Part shown: piece after piece, positions 27,417 through 35,604 of the stretch | Numbering within the stretch: position 1 is the first letter of the stretch | Layout of the letters: each line of letters begins with the position of its first letter | NCBI GenBank assembly: GCA_030038415.1 | Contig: JASHOX010000017.1 | Coordinates: forward strand, 1 to 35,915 | Source: Xanthobacteraceae bacterium | GTDB lineage: Bacteria; Pseudomonadota; Alphaproteobacteria; Rhizobiales; Xanthobacteraceae | Direction: 5' to 3' | Length of the DNA stretch: 35,915 nucleotides | The notes under the pieces: model-generated | Database searches by the model: none | What the model saw: the letters and a program-made list of their open reading frames with translations, nothing else | Told to the model about the DNA's origin: nothing | Program-made: the position numbers and the translations under genes

Positions 27417-28037
27417 GTGACGCCGCTCATGCACGCGCCGCTCAATCGCCAGGACCGACCCCGCGGCAGCCGCGATATCGCGGTGGCGTTTGCCTGCGGC
27501 GTTTTTGTCGCGACGATGGTCGGCGTGTCCTACGCCGCCGTGCCGCTTTATTCGTGGTTCTGCCGCAGCACCGGCTTCGGCGGCACCACGCAAGTGGCGG
27601 GCGCTCTGCCGACGCGCGAGGTCTCGGGCCGTCTCGTCACGGTGCGCTTCGATGCCAATGTCGCGCCCGGACTGCCGTGGAGCTTCGAGCCCGAGCGCCG
27701 CACCCTCGACGTGCATCTCGGCGAGGTGGTGACCGTCTATTACACGGTGACCAACGAGGCCGCCCGCGTGACCACCGGCCAAGCCGGCTACAACGTGACA
27801 CCGCCGACCGTCGGCATCTACTTCGAGAAGATCAACTGCTTCTGCTTCACTCAACAGACCATGAAGCCGGGCGAGAGACGCGACATGGCGGTGGTGTTTT
27901 ACGTCGATCCGAAGCTCGCCCAGGATTCCGAGCAGGACACGCTGAACAATATCACGCTTTCCTATACCTTCTATCCGGTGAACCAACCGGAGCCACCGGT
28001 GGCGGAGAGCGAGTCAAAGAAGTTCGGACACATCTAG
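27417..28037 (+). CDS. ctaG: Cytochrome c oxidase assembly protein CtaG/Cox11
   Basis: Copper chaperone that inserts CuB into CoxA. The 206-residue protein has one membrane anchor (about 21-44) and a periplasmic beta-domain. The copper-binding CFCF motif is C141 and C143 in [11 protein letters not shown], and the third conserved cysteine C49 ([13 protein letters not shown]) is near the membrane. The start is GTG 27417, just after GAGAGA; the ATG at 27429 is an alternative. The gene lies between coxF and coxC as in other alphaproteobacteria. Confidence 0.96.
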   Translation: MTPLMHAPLNRQDRPRGSRDIAVAFACGVFVATMVGVSYAAVPLYSWFCRSTGFGGTTQVAGALPTREVSGRLVTVRFDANVAPGLPWSFEPERRTLDVHLGEVVTVYYTVTNEAARVTTGQAGYNVTPPTVGIYFEKINCFCFTQQTMKPGERRDMAVVFYVDPKLAQDSEQDTLNNITLSYTFYPVNQPEPPVAESESKKFGHI

Positions 28038-28043
28038 AGGAAG

Positions 28044-28898
28044 ATGACGATGGCTGATGCTGCACATGCCGGACCGCACCATGACTACCACCTGGTCAAT
28101 CCCAGCCCGTGGCCCGCGGTCGGCGCGACCTCGGCGTTCGTTCTGGCGGTCGGTGCCATATTGTGGATGCATCAGATGGTTGCCTATGCGCCGGTGATCA
28201 TGGGCGCCGGCGTCATCGGCATCGCCTATACCATGATCGGCTGGTGGCGCGACGTGATCCACGAAGCCGAGTTCGAGGGCGACCACACCCGCGTGGTGCA
28301 GATTTCGCATCGCTACGGCATGATCCTGTTCATCGCCTCTGAGGTGATGTTTTTCGTCGCCTGGTTCTGGGCTTATTTCAACACCGCGCTGTTCCCCGAT
28401 CAGTTTCAGGATTACGCGCGGATCGCCTATACCAGCGGCGTGTGGCCGCCCAAGGGCGTCGAGACCTTCGATCCCTGGCATTTCCCGCTGCTCAACACGC
28501 TCATCCTGCTCACCTCGGGCACGACGGTGACCTGGGCGCACCACGCGCTCCTGGAGAACGATCGCAAGGGGCTGGTCTGGGGCCTCGTTCTGACGATCGC
28601 GCTGGGCCTGAGCTTCACCTGCGTGCAGGCCTGGGAATACATGCACGCAGCCTTCCACTACTCCGGCAATATCTACGGCGCGACCTTCTTCATGGCGACG
28701 GGCTTTCACGGCGCTCACGTCATCATCGGCTCGATCTTTTTGATCGTCTGCCTGTTCCGCGCGCTTGCCGGCCAGTTCAAGCCGACGCAACACCTCGGCT
28801 TCGAGTTTGCCGCTTGGTATTGGCACTTCGTCGACGTGGTGTGGCTGTTCCTGTTCGCCTGCATCTACGTGTGGGGCGGCGGGCCGCATCCCGGCTAG
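28044..28898 (+). CDS. coxC: Cytochrome c oxidase subunit III
   Basis: Seven-span subunit that supports proton uptake and enzyme stability. The 284-residue protein begins with HHDYHLVNPSPWP, has WWRDVIHEAEFEGDHT in the second loop, and SEVMFFVAWFWAYFN with the conserved glutamate in a membrane span. FHYSGNIYGATFFMATGFHGAHVIIG and FEFAAWYWHFVDVVWLFLF follow (regions near 205-275). AGAGGAAG precedes the ATG at 28044; the ATG at 28050 has a more normal spacing. It is the last catalytic subunit gene of the operon. Confidence 0.96.
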   Translation: MTMADAAHAGPHHDYHLVNPSPWPAVGATSAFVLAVGAILWMHQMVAYAPVIMGAGVIGIAYTMIGWWRDVIHEAEFEGDHTRVVQISHRYGMILFIASEVMFFVAWFWAYFNTALFPDQFQDYARIAYTSGVWPPKGVETFDPWHFPLLNTLILLTSGTTVTWAHHALLENDRKGLVWGLVLTIALGLSFTCVQAWEYMHAAFHYSGNIYGATFFMATGFHGAHVIIGSIFLIVCLFRALAGQFKPTQHLGFEFAAWYWHFVDVVWLFLFACIYVWGGGPHPG

Positions 28899-28920
28899 GG
28901 TGGGCAACGATCTTTCGCTC

Positions 28921-28940
28921 ATTCCCGCGGCAGCGGGAAT
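28921..28940. repeat. REP-like palindrome, copy 2
   Basis: ATTCCCGC (28921-28928) and GCGGGAAT (28933-28940) with a GGCA loop, the same arms as at 7532-7551. It sits 23 bases after coxC, in the only sizeable gap of the oxidase operon, where it could reduce read-through into the DUF983 gene. Confidence 0.7.
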
Positions 28941-28994
28941 TTAGACTGCACAAGGCCTTGGTCACCGCTTCCGCGGGGGCGAGCGGGTTCCTAC

Positions 28995-29423
28995 ATGGCT
29001 GACATGGCCAAAGCGGACATCGCCAAAGCTGACATGGCCCAAAACACTATCAGCACGCTTGCGGGATCGATCGGCGCCGGATTGTCGTGCGCCTGTCCGC
29101 GCTGCGGGCGGGGCAAGCTGTTCCGGGGATTTCTATCGTTGCGGGCGCGTTGCGACGTCTGCGGGCTCGATTACAGCTTCGCCGATTCAGGCGACGGCCC
29201 CGCCGTATTCATCATGTTCCTGGCCGGGGCCATCGTGGTCGGCGCTGCGCTCGTCACCGAGGCGCAGTATCACCCGCCCTATTGGGTCCACGCCGCGTTG
29301 TGGCTGCCGCTGATCTTCATCCTTACGCTCGGACCGTTGCGGCCGATGAAGGGACTGATGATCGCGTTGCAATACCACCACAAGGCCGCGGAAAGCCGCT
29401 TCGGCGGCGCCGATAAATCATGA
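28995..29423 (+). CDS. DUF983 family membrane protein
   Basis: A 142-residue protein with a zinc-ribbon-like N-terminal part. C34 and C37 are in CPRCGRGKLF, and C53 and C56 in CDVCGLDY, followed by two membrane spans (about 69-88 and 98-114). DUF983 genes are regularly found with aa3-oxidase clusters between coxC and surf1, so a role in oxidase biogenesis is inferred. The first 16 residues are a repeat (ADMAK, ADIAK, ADMAQ) encoded by a 15-bp tandem repeat. Any of the ATGs in that repeat could be the true start. Its TGA overlaps surf1. Confidence 0.9.
   Translation: MADMAKADIAKADMAQNTISTLAGSIGAGLSCACPRCGRGKLFRGFLSLRARCDVCGLDYSFADSGDGPAVFIMFLAGAIVVGAALVTEAQYHPPYWVHAALWLPLIFILTLGPLRPMKGLMIALQYHHKAAESRFGGADKS
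28998..29042 (+). repeat. 15-bp tandem repeat, three copies, at the 5' end of the DUF983 gene
   Basis: Units at 28998-29012, 29013-29027 and 29028-29042, of the form GCTGACATGGCCAAA. The middle unit differs at two bases and the last at one. It keeps the frame and supplies extra in-frame ATG codons at the translation start. Confidence 0.85.
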
Positions 29424-30229
29424 CGTCGCAGGCTGAAGTGGCGGCGCGCGAACGCGCGCCACGGCGTCGTGGGCGTCGATCTTGGCTTGGCCTTCTCGTT
29501 CCGGCGCTGCTCGCTTTTTGCGTCCTGATCGGGCTCGGCGTCTGGCAGATCCAGCGCAAAGCGTGGAAGGAAAGCTTGATCGCGTCGCTGACCGAGCGGC
29601 TCGCGGCGCCGCCCAAAGCGCTGCCGCCGGCCAAGGCGTGGCCGCAGCTCAACGCGGCTGACGACGAATATAGCCGCGTCAAATTCCGCGCCACGTTCGA
29701 CAATGCGCCCGAGGCGCTGGTTTTTGCCTCGGCCACGGCGTTCCGACCCGACGTGTCCGGCCCGGGCTATTGGGTGTTCGCGCCGGCGCGGCTCGCCGAC
29801 GGCAGCGTGATCATGGTCAACCGCGGCTTCGTTCCCGACAACCGGCAGGATCCGAAATCGCGGCCCGACGGTGAGTTTTCCGGGCCGGTCGACATCGTCG
29901 GCGCAATGCGCTGGCCCGATACCCGGCATTGGTTTACGCCCAACGACGACCCTGCCCATAACCTGTGGTTTGCGCGCGACCCCGTGGCGATCGCCGCCGC
30001 CAAAAATATCGGTGCGGTCGCGCCGTTTTATGTCGAGCAGGAAGCGCCGGCTCCGCCAGGCGGCCTGCCGCAGCCGGGAAAACTCGTCGTCAGCCTGCCC
30101 GACAACCATCTGCAATACGCCATCACCTGGTTCGGCCTGGCGGCCGTCTTGGCCGGGGTTTTCATCTGCTATGCTTTCACCTCGCGAGGACGGAACGGCG
30201 CCGGATCGGCCGCCGCGCCGACTGCCTAA
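29420..30229 (+). CDS. surf1: Surf1 family cytochrome oxidase assembly protein
   Basis: Assists heme A insertion or formation of the heme a3-CuB centre in aa3 oxidase. The 269-residue protein has the expected two terminal membrane spans (about 24-43 and 236-255) flanking a periplasmic domain. Family stretches are ALLAFCVLIGLGVWQIQRKAWK, YWVFAPARLADGSVIMVNRGFVP and, near the end, NNHLQYAITWFGLA-like DNHLQYAITWFGLAAVL. Its ATG overlaps the DUF983 stop (ATGA). It closes the oxidase cluster. Confidence 0.95.
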   Translation: MTSQAEVAARERAPRRRGRRSWLGLLVPALLAFCVLIGLGVWQIQRKAWKESLIASLTERLAAPPKALPPAKAWPQLNAADDEYSRVKFRATFDNAPEALVFASATAFRPDVSGPGYWVFAPARLADGSVIMVNRGFVPDNRQDPKSRPDGEFSGPVDIVGAMRWPDTRHWFTPNDDPAHNLWFARDPVAIAAAKNIGAVAPFYVEQEAPAPPGGLPQPGKLVVSLPDNHLQYAITWFGLAAVLAGVFICYAFTSRGRNGAGSAAAPTA

Positions 30230-30266
30230 GTCCTTTTTCGCCCCCCTTTGCGGGACTGGTTTGGCT

Positions 30267-30330
30267 CCCTTGGCGTTACCCCTGAAGCCATCTAGTGTGG
30301 CTGCGGCCCCGGCGATTGCGATGCCAAGGG
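30267..30330. other. Long inverted repeat upstream of thrC
   Basis: CCCTTGGC (30267-30274) and GCCAAGGG (30323-30330) are perfect 8-bp arms 48 bases apart. Inside, GCCA/TGGC (30287-30290 and 30298-30301) could form a second small stem. It lies in the 174 bases between surf1 and thrC and may be a structured leader; no known RNA family is recognised. Confidence 0.35.
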
Positions 30331-30403
30331 CCACATGAAAAAACTATTGGAATCAATCGCTTAATACTGATCCGGCGTCAGAACCGGTTGTGAGGAACTC
30401 AAG

Positions 30404-31819
30404 TTGCACTATGTCTCGACCAGAGGGGAAGCCCCGCCGCTCGGCTTCGCCGAGGCCATGCTTGCGGGTCTCGCCCGCGATGGCGGCCTCTATGTGCCCG
30501 AGGCTTGGCCCCGCCTCGAGGCCGAGACGATCGCCGGCTTCGCCGGCCGTTCCTATGCCGAAGTTGCCGTCGCGGTGATCCGCCCGTTCGTAGGCGATTC
30601 TGTCGCTGAAGCCGACCTTGCCCGCATGGCGCGCGAGGCTTACGGCAGCTTCCGCCATCCCGCGGTGGCGCCACTTGCGCAGCTTGGCGTGAACACCTTC
30701 ATGCTCGAGTTGTTCCATGGCCCAACGCTCGCCTTCAAGGACCTGGCGATGCAGCTCTTGGCGCGGCTGATGGATCATGCGCTCGCCGCGCGCGGCGAGC
30801 GCCGCACCATTGTCGTCGCTACCTCCGGCGATACCGGCGGCGCCGCCGTCGAGGCGTTCCGCGACCGCAGCCAGGTCGATCTCGTCGTGCTGTTCCCGCA
30901 CGGCCGCATTTCCGAGGTGCAGCGACGGATGATGACAACGACGGCCGCCGGCAATGTCAGCGCCATCGCCGTCGAGGGCACCTTCGACGACTGCCAAGCC
31001 ATCGTGAAAGGCCTGTTCAATCATCATGCCTTTGGCGACCGGGTGCGTCTGTCTGGCGTCAATTCGATCAACTGGGCGCGCATCGTGGCACAGGCGGTCT
31101 ATTACTTTACCGCCGCGGTCGCGCTCGGCGCACCGGCGCGCAAAATCGCCTTCACCGTTCCGACCGGCAATTTCGGCGACATCTATGCCGGCTATGTGGC
31201 GCAGCGATTGGGATTGCCGATCGACCGTCTGGTCATCGCCACCAACGTCAATGACATCCTCACCCGCACGCTGGCGACCGGCGTCTACGAGCCGCGCGAC
31301 GTCGTGCCGACGAGCTCGCCGTCGATGGATATCCAGGTCGCCTCGAATTTCGAGCGCCTGTTGTTCGAGGCCTACGACCGCGACGGCAGCGCCATCCGCG
31401 CCGTGATGGGGTCGCTCCAGCAATCGCGGCGCTTCGTGCTCTCGGCGCGCGCGCTGTCCTATATCCGCGCGCTGTTTTCCGCCGGCCGCGCCGACGAGGA
31501 CGAAGTCGCGGCGACGATTCGCACCGTGCGCCGCGAGACCGGCAATTTCGTCGATCCGCATACCGCGGTCGGTATCGCGGTGGCGGAAAAGGAAAGCCGT
31601 GAGCCTGCGGTGCCGATGGTGGTGTTATCGACCGCGCATGCTGCGAAATTTCCCGATGCGGTCGAAGCCGCCTGCGGCCTGCGGCCTGCGTTGCCGGAAT
31701 GGCTATCCGATATCAGTAACCGTCCGGAGCGCGTCACTGTGCTGCCGGCAGATCAGTCCGCGGTCGAGCGGTTCGTGCTGCAAACGAGCCGCGCCGCGCA
31801 GGAAGGAGCGGCAGCATGA
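30404..31819 (+). CDS. thrC: Threonine synthase
   Basis: PLP-dependent enzyme converting O-phosphohomoserine to threonine. The 471-residue protein begins MHYVSTRGEAPPLGF, which matches the family start. The start codon is therefore TTG at 30404, preceded by GAGGA at a good distance. The PLP lysine is K112 in GPTLAFKDLAMQLL. VATSGDTGGAAVEAF binds the cofactor phosphate, and SGVNSINWARIVAQAVYYF and VPTGNFGDIYAGY are family hallmarks. The ATGA overlap with the M16 peptidase gene downstream is common in this order. Confidence 0.97.
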   Translation: MHYVSTRGEAPPLGFAEAMLAGLARDGGLYVPEAWPRLEAETIAGFAGRSYAEVAVAVIRPFVGDSVAEADLARMAREAYGSFRHPAVAPLAQLGVNTFMLELFHGPTLAFKDLAMQLLARLMDHALAARGERRTIVVATSGDTGGAAVEAFRDRSQVDLVVLFPHGRISEVQRRMMTTTAAGNVSAIAVEGTFDDCQAIVKGLFNHHAFGDRVRLSGVNSINWARIVAQAVYYFTAAVALGAPARKIAFTVPTGNFGDIYAGYVAQRLGLPIDRLVIATNVNDILTRTLATGVYEPRDVVPTSSPSMDIQVASNFERLLFEAYDRDGSAIRAVMGSLQQSRRFVLSARALSYIRALFSAGRADEDEVAATIRTVRRETGNFVDPHTAVGIAVAEKESREPAVPMVVLSTAHAAKFPDAVEAACGLRPALPEWLSDISNRPERVTVLPADQSAVERFVLQTSRAAQEGAAA

Positions 31820-33087
31820 GCGTTGAGGTGACGACCTTGAAATCCGGCATCAATGTCGTGACCGACACGATGCCGCATCTCGAGACCGCCTCGCTCGGCG
31901 TCTGGGTCAATTCCGGCAGCCGCGACGAACGCCGCGACGAGCACGGCATTTCGCATTTGCTCGAACACATGGCGTTCAAGGGTACGCGGCGGCGCAGCGC
32001 GCGGCAGATCGCCGAGGAAATCGAGGCGGTCGGCGGCGATCTCAACGCGGCGACAGGCGCCGAGAGCACCGCCTATTATGCCCGCGTGCTCAAGGCCGAC
32101 GTGCCGCTGGCGCTCGACGTGCTCGCCGACATCCTGTCCGAGCCGGCCTTCGACCGCGAGGAGCTCATTCGCGAGCAGAACGTCATCGTTCAGGAAATCG
32201 GCGCCGTCGCCGACACGCCGGACGATCTCATTTTCGAGCATTTGCAGATCATCGCCTTTCCCGACCAGTCGCTCGGCCGCTCCATCCTGGGCACGCCAAA
32301 GACGGTGCGCTCGTTCGACGGCGGCAAGCTGCGCGACTATCTCGACCGGAACTACCGCGGTCCAGACATCGTCGTGGCCGCTGCCGGCGCCGTCGAGCAC
32401 CAGGCGGTGCTCGCCGAGGTCGAGAAGCGCTTCGCAGGCTTCAACGGCCCCGCCGGCCCGCTGCCGGAGCCGGCGCGCTTTGGCGGCGGCACCCATGTCG
32501 AGAGGCGCGAACTTGAACAGGTTCACATCGCGCTGGCGCTGCCCGGCCTGTCGATCGTCGATCCGACGCTCTACAGCCTGCAGGTCTTCACCAATATTCT
32601 CGGCGGCGGCATGTCGTCCCGGCTGTTTCAAGAGGCGCGCGAGCGTCGCGGCCTGTGCTACTCGATCTATTCTTTCCACGTCCCGTATTCCGACATCGGT
32701 ATGTTCGGCCTTTACGCCGGCACCGATGCCGCCGACACCTCGGAGCTGATGCGGCTCATCGTCGAAGAGATCGCCTCGACCGCGGAGACTATTTCCGAAC
32801 CCGAAGTGGCGCGCGCCAAGGCGCAGATGAAGGCCGGCCTGTTGATGGCGCTGGAGAGTTCCGGTGCGCGCATCGAGCAATTGGCGCGGCAGATGATCAC
32901 GCGCGGCCGGCCGATCCCTCTTGCCGAGCTCGTGGAAAAAGTCGAAGCCGTCACCGTGGAAAGCGCGCGCGCCGCCGGCCGGGCGCTGCTCGCGCGCGGC
33001 AAGCTCGCGACCGCCGTGCTGGGCTTAGGCTCCGGGCTTGAAAGCGCAGCCGCAATTGCCGAAAGTCTCACCCGCCGGGCCGCATGA
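31816..33087 (+). CDS. M16 family zinc peptidase (mitochondrial processing peptidase-like)
   Basis: A 423-residue single-chain inverzincin. The zinc site is HLLEH (47-51) in GISHLLEHMAFKGT, and the third ligand is E127 (VIVQEIGAV), exactly 76 residues after the second histidine, as the family requires. GGGMSSRLFQEARERRGLCYSIYS marks the C-terminal domain. Alphaproteobacterial members are the relatives of the mitochondrial processing peptidase beta subunit; the physiological substrate is unknown. It overlaps thrC by four bases and precedes the GNAT gene. Confidence 0.95.
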   Translation: MSVEVTTLKSGINVVTDTMPHLETASLGVWVNSGSRDERRDEHGISHLLEHMAFKGTRRRSARQIAEEIEAVGGDLNAATGAESTAYYARVLKADVPLALDVLADILSEPAFDREELIREQNVIVQEIGAVADTPDDLIFEHLQIIAFPDQSLGRSILGTPKTVRSFDGGKLRDYLDRNYRGPDIVVAAAGAVEHQAVLAEVEKRFAGFNGPAGPLPEPARFGGGTHVERRELEQVHIALALPGLSIVDPTLYSLQVFTNILGGGMSSRLFQEARERRGLCYSIYSFHVPYSDIGMFGLYAGTDAADTSELMRLIVEEIASTAETISEPEVARAKAQMKAGLLMALESSGARIEQLARQMITRGRPIPLAELVEKVEAVTVESARAAGRALLARGKLATAVLGLGSGLESAAAIAESLTRRAA

Positions 33088-33112
33088 CGAAGAGTTGCCG
33101 ATAGCTGCCGGT

Positions 33113-33715
33113 ATGGCGTTCTTTCGCACCATTAATTTTGCCGAGCCGCTGCCGAGCATCGACGGCGACGGCGTGGTGCTGCGCACGCCGCAAATGACCG
33201 ATTTCGAGGAATGGGCGGCGCTGCGCGAGGCGAGCCGGGATTTTCTGACGCCATGGGAGCCGACCTGGCCGGACGACGATCTGACCCGCGGCGCGTTTCG
33301 GCGCCGGCTCAAACGCTACGCCGAGGATTTGCGGAGCGACCAGGGCTACGCTTTTCTGATCGCCCGTTATGCCGACGGCGCGCTGTTGGGCGGCTTGACG
33401 CTCGCCAATATCCGCCGCGGCGTCGCTCAGGCCGGCAGCCTCGGTTATTGGATGGGTCTGCCCTTCGTCCGCCATGGCTACATGACGGCTGCGGTGCGCG
33501 CCGTGCTGCCGTTCGCCTTTGCGAGCTTGAGGCTGCACCGCGTCGAGGCAGCCTGCATCCCGACCAATGCCGGCTCGATCAGGCTTTTGGAGAAAACCGG
33601 CTTCGTCCGCGAGGGCTATGCCGGGAATATCTGTGCATCAACGGCATCTGGCAGGATCACCTGCTATTTGCTCGCCTCAAGGATGCGCCGAAATCCTGAT
33701 CGGCGCCCGCTTTAA
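33113..33715 (+). CDS. RimJ/RimL-type GNAT N-acetyltransferase with a C-terminal frameshift
   Basis: GNAT-fold acetyltransferase, likely acting on a protein N-terminus. I start at the ATG at 33113 (MAFFRTINF). Recognisable parts are VVLRTPQMTDFEEWAALREAS, LGYWMGLPFVRHGYMTAAVRAV (the acetyl-CoA loop) and HRVEAACIPTNAGSIRLLEKTGFVREGYA. After that the protein is out of frame: it ends in NICASTASGR and a basic tail to 33715. The neighbouring frame reads REYLCINGIWQDHLLFARLKDAPKS and stops at 33697-33699. That is the normal family end. One missing base in CCGGG (33621-33625) explains it. It is either a recent pseudogene or a sequencing error. Confidence 0.78.
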   Translation: MAFFRTINFAEPLPSIDGDGVVLRTPQMTDFEEWAALREASRDFLTPWEPTWPDDDLTRGAFRRRLKRYAEDLRSDQGYAFLIARYADGALLGGLTLANIRRGVAQAGSLGYWMGLPFVRHGYMTAAVRAVLPFAFASLRLHRVEAACIPTNAGSIRLLEKTGFVREGYAGNICASTASGRITCYLLASRMRRNPDRRPL

Positions 33716-33886
33716 CCATAGCCGCTCGCTTTCTCACTTCGGCGCGCCAGGAGGGCTAGGGTAGGAGCGAACCCGGCAGCGCCTTGGGAAGGCCACGGTT
33801 GGATTGTTATAAGTTCGAGGGCATCGCAATTGCGCATGGTCTTGTTCGAAAGCCGGTAGGCAATTTTCGGGATCGTGCTCTGGGCG

Positions 33887-34717
33887 ATGAAACGGGGAAT
33901 GCAGCGGGATTTTTATCGCAGCAGACTGTTTGACCGCGCGCCGAAGGCGGCGCTACTGGCATTGGCGTGCCTTTTGCCCGGCTGTTCCGGCGGCGGCAGC
34001 AGCATATTCGGCGGACCCTCGACCACTGCGACGGCGGACACCCCGCCGCCGGCCGCTCCGGCAGCGGCGCCCGCGACGACCCCGCCGTTGACGGCGGCGG
34101 CATCGCCAAGTTCCAACTCGCTCAAAGACAAGATTGAGAGTTTTTTCGCCACCGCGGGTGCGGCGCATGATCCGCGCCCGGTGGTCAACACGCAGCAAGC
34201 CGATGTCGATTGTCCGTTAATCGATATACGCCGAGGTGCCGGCACGCTGACCATACCGCTGCCGCCGCCGGACGGCAGCAACGACGCCATGTCGCTGAAG
34301 TACCAAGGCACCTTCGCGCGCGCAGCGCGCGACTGCAAAGTGGTCAACGGTCAATTGGTGATGAAGATCGGCGTGCAGGGCCGCGTCATCGTCGGACCCG
34401 CCGGCGGCCCCGGCGAGATCGAGGTGCCGTTGCGTCTCGCTGTCGTCGATCAGACGACGGCCGGATCCAAAACCATCATCACCAAGCTCGTTCGCATTCC
34501 GGTGGCGGTTACATCCGACGATGCCGGCGCACTATTCACACACATCGAGGACAATTTCGCGTTCCCGCTGCCGTCGTCGGCCGAACTCGACAATTATGTC
34601 GTCTATATCGGCTTCGACCCGATCGGCGCCCAGGAAGAAGACAAAGCGAGGCGGCCTACGGTCAGAAGCAAGCCGAAGCCCAAGCCGAAACCGAATCCCG
34701 GCGCGCCGACCGGATAA
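33887..34717 (+). CDS. Putative lipoprotein of unknown function
   Basis: A 276-residue protein with a basic N-terminus, a hydrophobic stretch and a lipobox-like LLPGC, cysteine 33 being the likely lipidated residue. An Ala/Pro/Thr-rich linker (about 45-80) follows, then a compact domain (about 95-250) beginning VDCPLIDIRRGAGTLTIPLP and ending NYVVYIGFDP. The tail is a Lys-Pro repeat (SKPKPKPKPNPG). I do not recognise the domain; conserved proteins like this occur in Hyphomicrobiales. The ATG at 33887 is used; GTG 33875 or ATG 33899 are possible. An outer-membrane location is inferred from the lipobox. Confidence 0.75.
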   Translation: MKRGMQRDFYRSRLFDRAPKAALLALACLLPGCSGGGSSIFGGPSTTATADTPPPAAPAAAPATTPPLTAAASPSSNSLKDKIESFFATAGAAHDPRPVVNTQQADVDCPLIDIRRGAGTLTIPLPPPDGSNDAMSLKYQGTFARAARDCKVVNGQLVMKIGVQGRVIVGPAGGPGEIEVPLRLAVVDQTTAGSKTIITKLVRIPVAVTSDDAGALFTHIEDNFAFPLPSSAELDNYVVYIGFDPIGAQEEDKARRPTVRSKPKPKPKPNPGAPTG

Positions 34718-34772
34718 TATCCGCTCCTCAGCGCGGGCCGAGTCAGCGAATGCCCATGCCGGAATGACAAGT

Positions 34773-35429
34773 TCACCATCCCCGCAGGTCGACAATCGCG
34801 CCCTTCAGCGCGCGCATGTCGGCGACGATGGTGCGGGCGCCGGTGGCGATGAGCTCCGCGGCCAGCCTGCCCGGCGTGAGGCTGCCGCCGACGAAGCCGA
34901 TCGGAGTCATGCCCGCGGCCGCCGCAGCGGCGATGCCGGGCGCTGAATCTTCGACCACGATGCACGCGGAAGGTTCGACCTCGCTCTGCGCCGCCGCGAG
35001 CAAAAACAGATCGGGCGCCGGCTTGCCCTTGCGCACGCCGCTTGCCGAGAAACAGCGCGGCTCGAAAAAGCGCAAGAGCCCGGTGGTTTCGAGACTGGTG
35101 CGAATTCGCTCGGGCGACGACGACGAAGCCACGGCCTTTGGCCCGCGGATCCAGGTCAGGGCGTGCGCGGCATGTGCGATCGGCCGCAGCTCGGTGCGCA
35201 GGCGGCGGAGCGTTTGCGCGGCGACGAACGCCGCAAAATCGGGCGGCAGCGGTTTTCCGGTGACCGCCTGGATAGCGGCGAAGACGTCGGTCGGTCGCCG
35301 CCCCTGTAAACGGCGCATCACGCCGGCCGTGGACAGCGCGATCCCGATCCGGCCAAGAGCTTCAGAAAGCACCGCGGCGGCAATCGGTTCGCTATCGACA
35401 AGCACACCGTTACAATCGAAGATGACCAA
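34773..35429 (-). CDS. HAD-superfamily hydrolase, beta-phosphoglucomutase-like, with Asn in the DxD motif
   Basis: A 218-residue HAD protein with cap and core. Motif I is FDCNGVLVDSEP; motif II is ASSSSPERI; the motif III lysine is in RKGKPAPDLFLLAA; motif IV is VVEDSAPGI. In motif I the second aspartate of D-x-D, the general acid-base in phosphatases and mutases, is asparagine (codon AAC). I start at TTG 35429, four bases after GGAGGG, which gives a normal length. An ATG at 35522 would add 31 unconserved residues. The substrate cannot be predicted, and the changed acid-base residue makes an ordinary phosphatase activity uncertain. Confidence 0.85.
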   Translation of the reverse strand: MVIFDCNGVLVDSEPIAAAVLSEALGRIGIALSTAGVMRRLQGRRPTDVFAAIQAVTGKPLPPDFAAFVAAQTLRRLRTELRPIAHAAHALTWIRGPKAVASSSSPERIRTSLETTGLLRFFEPRCFSASGVRKGKPAPDLFLLAAAQSEVEPSACIVVEDSAPGIAAAAAAGMTPIGFVGGSLTPGRLAAELIATGARTIVADMRALKGAIVDLRGW

Positions 35430-35510
35430 GGGTCCCTCCGATGGCTCGGCCGCATACCGCGACCGTCGTCCGGCTTTCCGGGGAAGTGCAGGGTGACGAT
35501 AATCTTCGCC

Positions 35511-35555
35511 GCGATTATGCAAAGAGTCTCAACGCAGCCGGCGTGCAATTATGCA
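35511..35555. repeat. Two copies of GC(G/A)ATTATGCA upstream of the HAD gene
   Basis: GCGATTATGCA (35511-35521) and GCAATTATGCA (35545-35555) are direct repeats 34 bases apart matching at 10 of 11 positions. The second is part of the inverted repeat GTGCA-ATTA-TGCAC (35543-35556 region). They lie in the AT-richer space upstream of the HAD gene and could be operator half-sites or -10 elements (minus strand CATAAT). Confidence 0.4.
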
Positions 35556-35604
35556 CAGAAATCAGACATAATTCACAAGCGATGGGCTCGCGAGCGGCCG
35601 CAGT

